Part shown: piece by piece, positions 46,426-56,576 of the stretch
Numbering within the stretch: position 1 is the first letter of the stretch
Layout of the letters: each line of letters opens with the position of its first letter
Assembly (NCBI RefSeq): GCF_000764185.1
Contig: NZ_JQEC01000046.1
Coordinates: 1-64,000 of the forward strand
Direction: 5' to 3'
Source of the DNA: Colwellia psychrerythraea
GTDB lineage: Bacteria > Pseudomonadota > Gammaproteobacteria > Enterobacterales > Alteromonadaceae
DNA length: 64,000 nucleotides
The notes under the pieces: model-generated
What the model saw: the letters and a program-made list of their open reading frames with translations, nothing else
The model's database searches: none
What the model was told of the DNA's origin: nothing
Program-made: the position numbers and the translations under genes

Positions 46426-49332
46426 TTAAAAGCTCACTTTAAGGTTTGCATAAGCACGACGACCTACTAGATCATATAAAGCGTCTTCAATATAACCCGG
46501 AGGTAATTTATCAAACATGTTACGCAGACCAACATTCACTTGCACATGATCGTTAACCACATAACCTAATGATATATCATGAGTAGTAATTGAAGGTGCA
46601 TAGCCAGGTGAAATATCTTCTGGTGAACCGCCACCTGGTGATACATCAAAATTTGCAACCTTATCCATATAACGCGCAGTCCAGCTTACTTTTATGTCTT
46701 CTATGCTATAACTTGCAGTGAAGCGAGCTTGTAATTCAGGGTCTCCTACTTCGCCTTTTTTAACATCAATTTCATCAGGGCGGTCTTGAAATTCAAAACG
46801 CTCAAGCTCAAGTAATTTGCCAACAAATAATTTAACATCCATCTGCCCTGCAGCACCTAACTCACCAAGATCAAGGCCGTAGAAAATTTCCATATCTACA
46901 CCTGCGGCATTGTAAGCAGAAGCATTTAAAAAGCCTGATCGAACTAAATCAATATTATGATCTGATGGGTCTCTATCGATAGCATCACAGTAATTAGCAT
47001 CAATGCCACCAGTGGCATCAACACAATTATCGATAATGTCTTGTGATGCAACTTCTATAATAGCGTCTTCAATTTCAATATCGTAATAATCTAAGGTAAT
47101 TGAAAAGTTTTCAATAAAATCAGGGGTCCATATGGCGCCAACCGTTAATGAGGTTGAGCTCTCTGGTGTTAATTGATCATTGCCCCCTGATAATGTATCA
47201 ATACTTACACTATCACTGGCAAGCCAGCCAACAGGGATCCCAAGTGAAGCACAGTTACCTACTCTGTCTGGATCATCATCAATTCTATTAGCATCACAAG
47301 GATCTTCTATACTAGCGAAACCGGGTGATATTGGGCTAAACGCTTCATTAATATTTGGCGCACGTACCGCCTCACCAATTGTGCCGCGAAAAGAAAAACT
47401 TTCAATAGGAGCATACATCATGCCCACTTTCCATGCGTCAGTTGAACCCGCATGAGAGTAATCTGCATAACGATAAGCGGCATCAAGCGTTAATTCATGA
47501 GCTAAAAATACGTTTGCCAAAATGGGTAAACTTACTTCGGCAAACATTTCACTCACATCATACTCACCAAATTGATCTGGCGTTGCAGAGCTTAACAATA
47601 CACCACTTTTCGTTAACTCATCGGTGTAGCTAGCGGATGATTCAGTGCGGTACTCAAAACCTGCTGCAATACCTACGGCGCCACCAGGTAATTCAAAAAA
47701 TGCCGAAGAATCGGTTGATAAACTACCACCAATAACTTCTTGTTTGATAACATCTTCACGGGTTACATCAGCAGAAATCCAGTCCATGGCCTCAGCAGAA
47801 GCTTGACCATAACCAAACGGGTTATAAGCAGCACAAGCTCCAGCATTTACTGTGGCAGAATCTACATAATCTTCACCTTGGGCGCTGGTCAGTTGACTTC
47901 GACATATTGCTTGGCCGGTATCTGGATCAATCACAGAATCAATTGCTGCGTGCATATTGCCCGGAATTAAATCATTCTCCATTACGCGTTTATTTTTAGT
48001 TTCGCCATAAATATAAAACAATTCATAATCAAAGTCGGTGTCACCGACTGAAAATCCGCCATCAAAACCAGTAACTATGCGAAATAAATCTCGGGTGTTT
48101 TTAGCTGAACGATTACCCAATTCACCAAAAAACTTGGCCATACTTGCTGTGCCAGTACCACCAAGTTCAGTGCGCACATCATCACTTAAATAAGCATTAT
48201 CAGCGACATTTATATCAATACCACCAAAGCTAAAACTTGGTTGGTATTGTTGCTGTATATCTGCTCTTGAATATTTAACGTCACCGAAGAAGTTTATGTT
48301 TTCACTGATTTCGTAGTTTATTGTTGAGCCAATCGTTGTTCTTTGTATACCCGGAGAGTAGTTCTCAAACTCCTCAGTTTGAAAAGAATAGTCACTACAC
48401 TCTGCAGGGATTTGACCAAAAGCAAAGCTAGATCTTAAGCCTCGTTCACAGGCATCATGGCGATTACCTTCGGTATCAAAAGTAAAACGACTGCTAGCGA
48501 ATGGGTTCATAACGCCATTATTATTGATCATTTCTGAGCCTCGCCTTGGCCCATAAAGTCTATCGGAAATACCATCTTCTTCGCCAGTATCATCAGGATT
48601 ATCAAACATTCCCCAATTATCAAATTGACGGATATCAGACTTCATTACTTGTTTAATATCTTCAATACCAGCGAAAAAGGTAACGTTACCTTTACCATCG
48701 GCAATATCACCACCACCAAGTACATTAAAGGTATAATTCTCGTTACCAACACCTTCCGTTGAATTACCACCGGTAAGGTTAAACTCAAGGCCATTAAAGT
48801 CATCTTTTAAAATGACGTTAACAACACCCGATACCGCATCAGAGCCGTATATTGCTGAAGCGCCACCAGTAATAACCTCAATACGCTCAATAAGCGCTGC
48901 GGGAATGGTTGATAAATCTACTTGTGATGAGCCAGGTGCACCAGCAACATGACGTTTACCATTAATCAAAACTAAGGTACGTTTTGTGCCTAAACGACGT
49001 AAATCTACCGAGCTAATACCGGCATTTTGGTTACTATTATTATTACCAATAATTGTACTGGTTGCGCCAATTGCCGGTAACTCAGCTAATACACTGCCTA
49101 AATCAGGGTTACCAAAACGCATTAATTCTTCAGCATTTATAGTTAAAACAGGTGCAGGTGTAGATAACTCTGTACGCTTAATGCGAGAGCCAGTAACTTG
49201 AATTTTTTCTACATCAGCTTCCGCTTCCGCTTGGCTTTGCTCGGCTGAAAAAGCTGGTGTTGCTACTGATGCCGTAGCACCAATCATCATGGCTAAGCGA
49301 ATGGCTTTAGCTACCTTTGTATTACTAAACAT
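46426..49332 (-). CDS. TonB-dependent receptor (substrate unknown)
   Basis: 968 residues. Signal peptide (about 1-29, ending FSA), TonB-box-like VEKIQVTGSRIKR, plug domain (VLAELPAIGA, SVDLRRLGTKRTLVLINGKRHV, ERIEVITGGASAIYGSDA) and a long beta barrel ending in F (KVSF). The NxGISSVDLRRLG and GAASAIYG style is common in Alteromonadales receptors of unknown or carbohydrate/peptide substrates. GGAGACAAT before the ATG is the ribosome binding site. No transport partner is adjacent. Confidence 0.9.
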   Translation of the reverse strand: MFSNTKVAKAIRLAMMIGATASVATPAFSAEQSQAEAEADVEKIQVTGSRIKRTELSTPAPVLTINAEELMRFGNPDLGSVLAELPAIGATSTIIGNNNSNQNAGISSVDLRRLGTKRTLVLINGKRHVAGAPGSSQVDLSTIPAALIERIEVITGGASAIYGSDAVSGVVNVILKDDFNGLEFNLTGGNSTEGVGNENYTFNVLGGGDIADGKGNVTFFAGIEDIKQVMKSDIRQFDNWGMFDNPDDTGEEDGISDRLYGPRRGSEMINNNGVMNPFASSRFTFDTEGNRHDACERGLRSSFAFGQIPAECSDYSFQTEEFENYSPGIQRTTIGSTINYEISENINFFGDVKYSRADIQQQYQPSFSFGGIDINVADNAYLSDDVRTELGGTGTASMAKFFGELGNRSAKNTRDLFRIVTGFDGGFSVGDTDFDYELFYIYGETKNKRVMENDLIPGNMHAAIDSVIDPDTGQAICRSQLTSAQGEDYVDSATVNAGACAAYNPFGYGQASAEAMDWISADVTREDVIKQEVIGGSLSTDSSAFFELPGGAVGIAAGFEYRTESSASYTDELTKSGVLLSSATPDQFGEYDVSEMFAEVSLPILANVFLAHELTLDAAYRYADYSHAGSTDAWKVGMMYAPIESFSFRGTIGEAVRAPNINEAFSPISPGFASIEDPCDANRIDDDPDRVGNCASLGIPVGWLASDSVSIDTLSGGNDQLTPESSTSLTVGAIWTPDFIENFSITLDYYDIEIEDAIIEVASQDIIDNCVDATGGIDANYCDAIDRDPSDHNIDLVRSGFLNASAYNAAGVDMEIFYGLDLGELGAAGQMDVKLFVGKLLELERFEFQDRPDEIDVKKGEVGDPELQARFTASYSIEDIKVSWTARYMDKVANFDVSPGGGSPEDISPGYAPSITTHDISLGYVVNDHVQVNVGLRNMFDKLPPGYIEDALYDLVGRRAYANLKVSF

Positions 49333-49458
49333 ATTGTCTCCAAAATTATATAAGTATTGTTATTTTTTGATACAAGACAGCCTTGATGATGCCTAAGGTG
49401 CCTTGCTTATTTGAATGTTGTTTTGTTTAAGTCAAAACGTTCTTGTGATTACACCAAT

Positions 49459-51843
49459 TTAAAAGAAGGTATAATCTAAACGCACTGAAATACTACGGCC
49501 TTGTAGGTAAGTGATGTATTGCTGAGCAATGGTGCTGTCAGAGCGACTTCTTGAACGCTTGTATTTAATCGCTTCATCATCAAGTAAGTTATTGATATGA
49601 AAGCTGATGGTGACATCTTCGGTTGCTTCAAGACGGGTCGATAAATTGACATAACCGTATGCAGGCACAATATCTTCCTCTTTTACGTCAAAATGAGTTT
49701 TATATTCGCCATAATAGGTGTAATCAGCACGAACAAAGGCTTGTTTACCCATAATGCTGAAACCTTGATCAAATGCTAGGTAAGCATTTGACTCTGGTAC
49801 CATAGTCATGTCATCGCCTTTTTTAGCACCTATCGCATCATTATCTTCTAGAATTTCACTATCAGTTTGTGAGAAATTTAAGGTCATGGTTAAGTCATCA
49901 GTCAACTGCATTGTTGATTCAAACTCAATACCTTGGGTTTTTGCACTCCCGCCATTAGCTGTATAGCTGAAACCACACTCATCCATGTATACGTCAGTTA
50001 ACATGTCAGTCCAATTTATTTGATAAATTGCAACTGCATAGTTAAAGCGGTTATCAAACGCTAAACCTTTTACACCCAATTCATAGTTTTGAACTTGATC
50101 AGACTCATAACGTTCTGTGTAATCACCCGCTGTTGGATCAGTAAGACAAGCACCAGTTAAAGGTGCATTGTTACCACCTGGGCGGTAACCTTCAGAATAT
50201 AAAGCGTAAGCTGATAAGTCATTTGTCGGACGATATGACAAACTGAATTTATAACGATTACCACTTTCTTTACCACCTAGCTCATCGTTACTGGTGCCCC
50301 ATAGACCAAGTGATGATGTGATCTCATTGTCAGAGATATGGTAATTACGTATACCACCATTTACTTCAAGATCACCGGCATTCCCTAGGTCAAAGACATA
50401 ACTGACATCAGCAAAAAATGATAACTCTTCATCCCAAGAGTCGATAACAGAGCTCTGCCAATGTTCTTGGCGATTACCGAATAAGTTTTGGCCATAGGCA
50501 GCCATATCTTCTCCAGTTTCGTTCCATTGCTCAAAAACACTGAGGCTGATATCGTCACCAGCATGGTATTGCACCTGATAGTTAGGTACATTATTCTGTT
50601 CTGACCGATCGTAGAATACCCCTAAGGTCCAAGCTAAAGGACTAACAGTATCAAAGTTTTGTAAACGTAATTCATGGGTGGTTCTTTCTGTTGGCCAATC
50701 ATTGATAATCCAGGTTTGAAACATGTCAACACCGTCTAAACGGGTCCAGTCATGCAGTGATGCGTTTTCTACTTTACGATACGAGCCCGCGTAAGCAAGT
50801 GATGCCATCTCAAAAAGATTATCGACATTGAAATTTAGAGTGAGAAGATCTGTTTCTTCTTCTGACCATGGGTCCATTGCTTCCCATATTTGGAATTTTT
50901 TGGGAACACCATTAAGTGCTATAGGCGCTGTGCCCATACGACACTCTGGTCTTTCTACACCTTGTGGGCAGTCAACGGTGAAAATATCGACGTCATAACC
51001 ATGAAATGCATCAGGGTTATCAGTTAACGCATAATCATAGTAATATTCGGGTTGCGAGCGATCGCCTTGAGTTTTACCACGGGCTGCACTTTTAATATTT
51101 GAATAACCTAAGGTAAAATCTATACCGTCAGATATCTGCCACAATAATTGACTGCGAACAAAACTATTGTCTTCGTCTGACTGAACGCCAGTATTCATAT
51201 TGACGTATTGTTTTTGATCATGCTCTAAATTACCGTTAATACGTAATGCTAGAGTATCGTCCATTAGGGGAACATTAATTCCCAAAGACATGTTCGAGTC
51301 ATAACCGGCAACATCCTTTTCTCCGCCCGCGACCATAGAACCAAATAATTCGAACTCGTCTAACTTGGGTTTTTTAGTGATAATACGCACTGTACCGCCA
51401 ATAGCATTTGAGCCATACAAAGTACCTTGTGGACCCCGCAATACTTCAACACGCTCAATATCAGAGAGGTTGGTAAACTCAAATGGAATATCATCAACGA
51501 AAGTAGCCGTAGTTCCTGGGGAATCTGAGTTACCGCCGCTTAAACCACGCAAAATTAACTCATCACCTGGCATAGCGGCACCAGCTAAAGTTCTGTATAA
51601 ATCTTCAGCTTGGGTATAGTTTCTATCTGCAATTTCCATGGCTGAAATACTGGATATCGCCATCGGAATTTCTAGAATTGTTTCGGTTTTACGACGCGCA
51701 GTTACTTGAATTCTTTCTACTGCATTAGTTGCTTTTTCTTCAGTAACTTCTTCTGCAGCGTAAGTCAGGCTTGAAGCTGATAAATTGGCTATTATTGCCA
51801 TGTAAATCAATGATTTTTTGTTGGTTATGTTGTTATTCTTCAT
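49459..51843 (-). CDS. TonB-dependent receptor, second (different subfamily)
   Basis: 794 residues from ATG 51843 (MKNNNITNKKSLIYMAI), preceded by AAAGGTAAC; an open frame runs 85 codons further up but has no signal peptide or support. Signal peptide about 1-34. TonB-box region VERIQVTARRK, plug with LRGLSGGNS, ERVEVLRGPQGTLYGSNAIGGTVRI, barrel ending RLDYTFF. The RGPQGTLYGSNAIGG style is of the FecA/sterol-like receptor class. 126 bases before the other receptor gene; possibly co-transcribed. Substrate unknown. Confidence 0.9.
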   Translation of the reverse strand: MKNNNITNKKSLIYMAIIANLSASSLTYAAEEVTEEKATNAVERIQVTARRKTETILEIPMAISSISAMEIADRNYTQAEDLYRTLAGAAMPGDELILRGLSGGNSDSPGTTATFVDDIPFEFTNLSDIERVEVLRGPQGTLYGSNAIGGTVRIITKKPKLDEFELFGSMVAGGEKDVAGYDSNMSLGINVPLMDDTLALRINGNLEHDQKQYVNMNTGVQSDEDNSFVRSQLLWQISDGIDFTLGYSNIKSAARGKTQGDRSQPEYYYDYALTDNPDAFHGYDVDIFTVDCPQGVERPECRMGTAPIALNGVPKKFQIWEAMDPWSEEETDLLTLNFNVDNLFEMASLAYAGSYRKVENASLHDWTRLDGVDMFQTWIINDWPTERTTHELRLQNFDTVSPLAWTLGVFYDRSEQNNVPNYQVQYHAGDDISLSVFEQWNETGEDMAAYGQNLFGNRQEHWQSSVIDSWDEELSFFADVSYVFDLGNAGDLEVNGGIRNYHISDNEITSSLGLWGTSNDELGGKESGNRYKFSLSYRPTNDLSAYALYSEGYRPGGNNAPLTGACLTDPTAGDYTERYESDQVQNYELGVKGLAFDNRFNYAVAIYQINWTDMLTDVYMDECGFSYTANGGSAKTQGIEFESTMQLTDDLTMTLNFSQTDSEILEDNDAIGAKKGDDMTMVPESNAYLAFDQGFSIMGKQAFVRADYTYYGEYKTHFDVKEEDIVPAYGYVNLSTRLEATEDVTISFHINNLLDDEAIKYKRSRSRSDSTIAQQYITYLQGRSISVRLDYTFF

Positions 51844-51997
51844 GATGTTACCTTTTGTTATATGGCTCGGTTCTGCGCTAAGCTCATTCATGTTTAGATT
51901 TAATGTTATTTGTTTACTTAAAAGGTGGATTAACTGTGGCCCTTTCACTGAAGCTGAACTTTCAATTTCCCCACAATTTCTACTCTGATAAAAACGA

Positions 51998-52035
51998 AAG
52001 GTGAAAGGACTACATCCGTGAAGTCCTTTCACCTT
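51998..52035 (-). terminator. terminator-like hairpin in the leader of the second receptor gene
   Basis: AAGGTGAAAGGACT (51998-52011) is the reverse complement of the arm at 52022-52035, with a 10-base loop. Read on the minus strand the stem is followed by TCGTTTTT. It lies 155-192 bases before the receptor ATG. A further CCTTTCAC copy at 51941-51948 could pair with one arm as an alternative. Confidence 0.6.
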
Positions 52036-52885
52036 CCCAAACAAACAACCAAAACTATAAAGATATGAATTAAGGCTGACAATAGGACTTTTATGCAAAA
52101 CAAGGGGTTACGACTAAGTAATGGATTTTTATACAAAATAAACTAAGTTATAACCAAAGGTTATATGTTGTTTGTCATGTTTTATTTATAAGCAGAAAAT
52201 GCTTAAATATAGAACTTTATAAATTTTTTAAGTGCATATCTTTTAAGGTTGATTGTTGTATGAGTGTGATTGGCTCTCGTTATCAGGGGATATGGCAACA
52301 ATTAATTTTATTTGAATAAATACCCTGTTTAATGATGTGTCTTATATGTGTTTTATATATGCAATAAATGAGGTTTTTATGTGTATTTATTCACTTTAGG
52401 CTTGGTGTTGATGTTTTGTAAATTATTATTTACACGTGCTTTTACTTGATTTTTTTGTATTTTACTTCTAATGCTACGTTTTTAATCTCTTTTATAGGTT
52501 GCTTGTACTTGGTGTGTTCTTTTGTTTACAGCAGGTTTTTATTTGTCGTTTTTTTGTTTTGTATACTATTGAATTTATTGTTTGCATATATACCTACGTT
52601 TTGTGGGATTTTATCTGGTTAGGGCTGTTTTTTTTTGTGTGTATTTATCTTCATTACATTTTTTTACTTTATTAATCGAATTTTTATCAAAATAGCAGGT
52701 AAATATCATTATTCGATATAAAAACTCCTTAAAGCATTACAAGGTTAAGGGGATTTCGGTATTACTCGACTTATCACGCCAGTTCATAATTAAAACGACT
52801 TGGTAATAATTGATAAATAGTGATGATTATTAAAATTTACTGATAAATTTCGTTGTAGATAGTTGTAACAGGTGACAGGTTAAGA
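52036..52885. other. AT-rich intergenic region between receptor and AraC regulator
   Basis: About 850 bases, strongly T-rich on the plus strand (for example around 52420-52670), with no convincing coding frame on either strand. It should hold the minus-strand promoter of the receptor. No clear Fur box or known riboswitch was recognised. Confidence 0.5.
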
Positions 52886-54064
52886 TTATTGCTGAGTTAT
52901 TTTTTGATGCAGTTTTAATAAGTTAGCAGGCGTAATGCCAAACTGCTTTTTAAAAGCAGAAGTGAAATTCGAGACATGATTATAACCGGCCTGATAACCC
53001 GCCTCACTAATACTTAATTCCTTAATGGTAATGGCTATTTTGGCTTTATCTAACCGTTGTTGCCTTATATATTCCGTGATAGTTAACTTGTAGGTTTGTT
53101 TGAAATAACGTTGTAAGCTAGAAACACTCAAAGCAAAGTGTTTTGCGATTGCTGGTAAGGTTATAACGTTTTCTAACTCTTGTTCAATATAGCGCTCAAT
53201 ATTTGCTTTCTTTTTTAGTTGATGTCTTTCTTTGTTTAACCATAGGTTTTTATTATCGGTTAAAGGGGGCTGTGGTTGGTCAATCTTATCCGGTAAAATT
53301 GCTAACAATTCATTTAATAAAGTAAGAGCCATTTGCTCCTTCAGTAAATCGATTTGTAAAGAACTCTCTGTAGGTAAGTCCAGCAACTTTTGCGCTAGGC
53401 TAGTGAAAGTGACATTGTCCTGCCATTGGTATAATGCTGTATGGTTACTAAATAACTTCTTAAGTAATACTTTACTTTGTACATCTGTACAGCGTTTCTC
53501 TAACCATGCACGTTTTACAAACAGGTTAACTTTTTTCACAGCCTGACCAGTCGTCATCTTTCGGCTTAATAAATCGCTTGTTGCTAGTACACTTAAAGCA
53601 CAAGTGGCGGCCACAGAATTTTTAGTGCTCTTAGCATGCCCAGCATTGAGTTCGTAAGCTTTATTTCCTAAACAAAAATTAACTTTTCCGTGAAACAATA
53701 TATTCAAACTTAAGCTTGCCGGCAGTTGTGTAGAGCTTATCGCATCACTTGACTCTACAACGTCTCCACCATGGATACTAAGGCCAGAAAATAGCTCATT
53801 ATGAAAAAAATGGCCATTCATGAGATTATTTTTATTATCATTTACCACTAGTTTATTAATAAAACCAGACGAAGAAATTAGGCTACTAAAAGCTTGGCTA
53901 TTAATGTTAATAGGTAAGTCATTAAATGATGCTTGACTCATTGAACATTTGTTTCTGGTCAATTCAATTTCAGATAATTTATCGCTAGGCACTTCACTTA
54001 TAGATAAGTTATTTCGAGTTAGGTCATTTCTAGATATTTGGCTTGCCGATGCACTAACGTTCAT
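52886..54064 (-). CDS. AraC-family transcriptional regulator
   Basis: 392 residues. The C-terminal AraC DNA-binding domain (about 285-385) has two helix-turn-helix motifs, LPAIAKHFALSVSSLQRYFKQ and ISEAGYQAGYNHVSNFTSAF. The middle has SLNILFHGKVNFCLGN, like the sensor domain of PchR-type siderophore regulators. The N-terminus (residues 14-50) carries an imperfect 20-residue repeat (DLTRNNLSIS / ELTRNKCSMS). Divergent from the Fur-box TonB receptor, so it probably controls that receptor in response to its ligand. Confidence 0.88.
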   Translation of the reverse strand: MNVSASASQISRNDLTRNNLSISEVPSDKLSEIELTRNKCSMSQASFNDLPININSQAFSSLISSSGFINKLVVNDNKNNLMNGHFFHNELFSGLSIHGGDVVESSDAISSTQLPASLSLNILFHGKVNFCLGNKAYELNAGHAKSTKNSVAATCALSVLATSDLLSRKMTTGQAVKKVNLFVKRAWLEKRCTDVQSKVLLKKLFSNHTALYQWQDNVTFTSLAQKLLDLPTESSLQIDLLKEQMALTLLNELLAILPDKIDQPQPPLTDNKNLWLNKERHQLKKKANIERYIEQELENVITLPAIAKHFALSVSSLQRYFKQTYKLTITEYIRQQRLDKAKIAITIKELSISEAGYQAGYNHVSNFTSAFKKQFGITPANLLKLHQKITQQ

Positions 54065-54151
54065 CTTGTTTCCTAAGTTTGACGATCTAGCATTATAAAT
54101 TGACGTTTTAGCAAAATCATTAGTGAGTTACCTAGCATAACAATTTTGTAT

Positions 54152-54170
54152 AATAATGAGAATCATTATC
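54152..54170. promoter_or_regulatory. Fur box between araC-type regulator and TonB receptor
   Basis: AATAATGAGAATCATTATC matches the 19-base Fur consensus at 17 positions. It lies 47 bases before the receptor ATG and about 90 bases before the regulator start, so iron should repress the receptor and perhaps both genes. Confidence 0.88.
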
Positions 54171-54216
54171 AATTATTTTGTGTTATTTTGATGCCCTCAT
54201 TAACAAAGGAAAACCT

Positions 54217-56364
54217 ATGAACCGTAAACCATTTGCTAAATGCGCTATAGCCTTAGCAATATCAAGCCTTTTTACTAGCCAAGCACTTTATGCTGAGCAA
54301 CAAAAATCAACAGTCGCTGACCAAAGCTCAGAGGCAGTTACCGCCATTGAACGAGTGAAAGTGTGGGGCACAGAAGTTAAATCTTCATCTGTCTATATGG
54401 GCGGCGCTGCTATTGAAATTAAGCAGGCTGATCATATCAGTGATTTATTACGTACCATTCCTGGTGTTGATGTTGGCGGAGCTCATTCACTAAATCAACG
54501 TATTACTATTCGTAGTATGGATGACAAAGACTTAAAAATAACAATTGATGGTGCAAATCAAAATACTTATATGTATCACCATATGGGTAACTTGCAAATT
54601 CATGCTGATATTCTTAAATCTGTTGATATTGAGGTAGGCAGTAATTCTGTTATTAATGGTGGTTTAGGCGGCGCGGTCCATTTTGAAACCAAAGAAGCAA
54701 AAGACTTACTTAATGAAGGTGAAACTTTTGGTGGACGTGTACAAGTTAATTACGGTGATAACTCATCTTCGGGTTTGTCATTAACGGGTTATGGACAATT
54801 GAGCGATAGCGTTGACTTTTTAGCCTATTACAACCTGGTTGATAAAGATAATTACACCGTAGGTGGAGGTAAAATACTGGATGCTGATGGTAATGAAGTA
54901 GCTGGTACTTCAGGAGAAGTAGCCGGTCTTGAGGGGGAAGTAAATGATGCACTGATTAAGTTTGGTTGGGACTTTGATGCAGAGCAACGTTTTGAAGTGG
55001 GTTATGAGTTATATCAAGATAAAGGCGATTATAGCTACCGTCCTGACATGGGCTTAGCGACAGACACCGCAATTACAGAGTCATTAAAAGTGCCTTTATT
55101 ATGGCCGACAGAGTTTACTCGAGAAACATTTACACTAAATTACGATGCTAATTGGGGCGAAAGCTCAAGTATAAAAGCGGCTGTTTTTACTAATGAAAGT
55201 GAGTTAAACCGCGATGAAAGTGGTTATGCTCAAAACCCAAAGTTTGCTGGTTGGGCGGGTGATATTACCGGTACGGCGACAAATTCTGGTGTACACATCC
55301 TAGGTAATTCTTTACTTGGTAGTGCTATTGAACATGAGCTGACTTATGGCTTAGATGTAGTGCAATATAAAACTAAATACCAAGCAAAACTAATAAGTGG
55401 CAAGGTAAATACATCAAACGAAAAAGCACTTAATAGCGCTATTTTTATTGAAGATAGAATCGATTTTGGTAATGGCTTTGCTGTTATTCCTGGCGTACGT
55501 TATGACAGTTATGATATTGAATCAGCAGTGGTTGATGATACTTTTACTCAGGTTTCAGCTGCTTTAGCAGCTCAGTACACTTTTACTAATAGCTTTATTG
55601 TTAAAGCGAGTAGCACCCAGTTATTTAAAGGCCCTGAAATTGGTGAAGTATTTACCGGTGCTGGCTCAAGAGATAGCGCTAATGCAAATATAAAAGCAGA
55701 AACTGGCTTTAATAATGAGTTAGCTTTCGCTTATGAAGATGATGTTTTAGGTGCCGATTCATTTACTGCCGGCTTGACCTTGTTTAATACCCAAATTGAC
55801 GATTATATCTATGATAACGCACAACTACCTGGTGGTGGACCAAGAGATACTTGGAAAGATAACATTGGCAATATGGAGATTGAAGGTTTTGAATTTTATA
55901 CCGGTTACTCGTTAGGTGGCTTAAAGCTGCAATTAACTTATTCTGTTGCTGAAAGTGAGTTAAGCGCTTTTGATGATTATTTATCACTTGATGGCGGTAG
56001 ACTCGATCGACAACAAGGCGATACGTTAAGTGCCGCGGCTGATTATAGTTTCACCGACTTAGACCTTGCTCTACATTGGGATATGTTGATGGTTGATGAT
56101 GTTGAAGATGGTTTAGCCATTGATGGCCCTTCACTTGATAACGCTAAAATGAGCTACGCAGTTCACAATTTATCAATCAGCTGGCAACCAAATCAACTTG
56201 ATGGCTTGAGCATAATTTTTGGTATTGATAATGTCTTTGATGAATTTTATGCCTCACAATCGTCACATACAGGTACTTCATTTCACCCACTGTTTGGCAA
56301 GCTGTATTTAATGGATTATGAACCAGGTAGAAATATTAAGGCGACTATAGCCTATCAGTTCTAG
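54217..56364 (+). CDS. Fur-regulated TonB-dependent receptor (iron or haem-type)
   Basis: 715 residues from ATG 54217 (MNRKPFAKCAIALAISSLF) with AAAGGAAAA upstream; an earlier in-frame GTG overlaps the Fur region. Signal peptide about 1-28. TonB box near IERVKVWG, plug with HISDLLRTIPGVDVGG, QRITIRSMDDKDLKITIDGA and SNSVINGGLGGAVHFET, beta barrel ending IAYQF. Histidine-rich TYMYHHMGNLQIHADIL in the plug may face the ligand. Downstream PepSY, DUF2271 and DUF4198 genes suggest metal or metallophore uptake. FRAP/NPNL haem-receptor motifs are not present. Confidence 0.9.
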   Translation: MNRKPFAKCAIALAISSLFTSQALYAEQQKSTVADQSSEAVTAIERVKVWGTEVKSSSVYMGGAAIEIKQADHISDLLRTIPGVDVGGAHSLNQRITIRSMDDKDLKITIDGANQNTYMYHHMGNLQIHADILKSVDIEVGSNSVINGGLGGAVHFETKEAKDLLNEGETFGGRVQVNYGDNSSSGLSLTGYGQLSDSVDFLAYYNLVDKDNYTVGGGKILDADGNEVAGTSGEVAGLEGEVNDALIKFGWDFDAEQRFEVGYELYQDKGDYSYRPDMGLATDTAITESLKVPLLWPTEFTRETFTLNYDANWGESSSIKAAVFTNESELNRDESGYAQNPKFAGWAGDITGTATNSGVHILGNSLLGSAIEHELTYGLDVVQYKTKYQAKLISGKVNTSNEKALNSAIFIEDRIDFGNGFAVIPGVRYDSYDIESAVVDDTFTQVSAALAAQYTFTNSFIVKASSTQLFKGPEIGEVFTGAGSRDSANANIKAETGFNNELAFAYEDDVLGADSFTAGLTLFNTQIDDYIYDNAQLPGGGPRDTWKDNIGNMEIEGFEFYTGYSLGGLKLQLTYSVAESELSAFDDYLSLDGGRLDRQQGDTLSAAADYSFTDLDLALHWDMLMVDDVEDGLAIDGPSLDNAKMSYAVHNLSISWQPNQLDGLSIIFGIDNVFDEFYASQSSHTGTSFHPLFGKLYLMDYEPGRNIKATIAYQF

Positions 56365-56405
56365 GGACATAGCTTTACGATAACTGAAATTCTTAACTAA
56401 AAATA

Positions 56406-56437
56406 ATGAGCAGTCATAGCAATATGACTGCTCATTT
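56406..56437 (+). terminator. hairpin after the receptor gene
   Basis: AATGAGCAGTCATA pairs with TATGACTGCTCATT (14 bp) around GCAA. There is only a short T-stretch, so partial readthrough into the PepSY gene is plausible. Confidence 0.6.
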
Positions 56438-56576
56438 ATGCGTACAAAATAGCGTTAAAGGTACGTAATAAAACCACATGACAATGTTCAGGTTTAACCA
56501 GCTAAATGAACTAGCCAATTGAAATAACGAAATTAAAAAACGTCCTAACAAAGTTAAAAAAAACCGAGGTTACTCA

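Noticed and set aside
51844-52098. Longer N-terminus (85 residues) for the second TonB receptor.
   Set aside because: It has no ribosome binding site or signal peptide and passes through the hairpin; ATG 51843 with AAAGGTAAC and a normal signal peptide is better.
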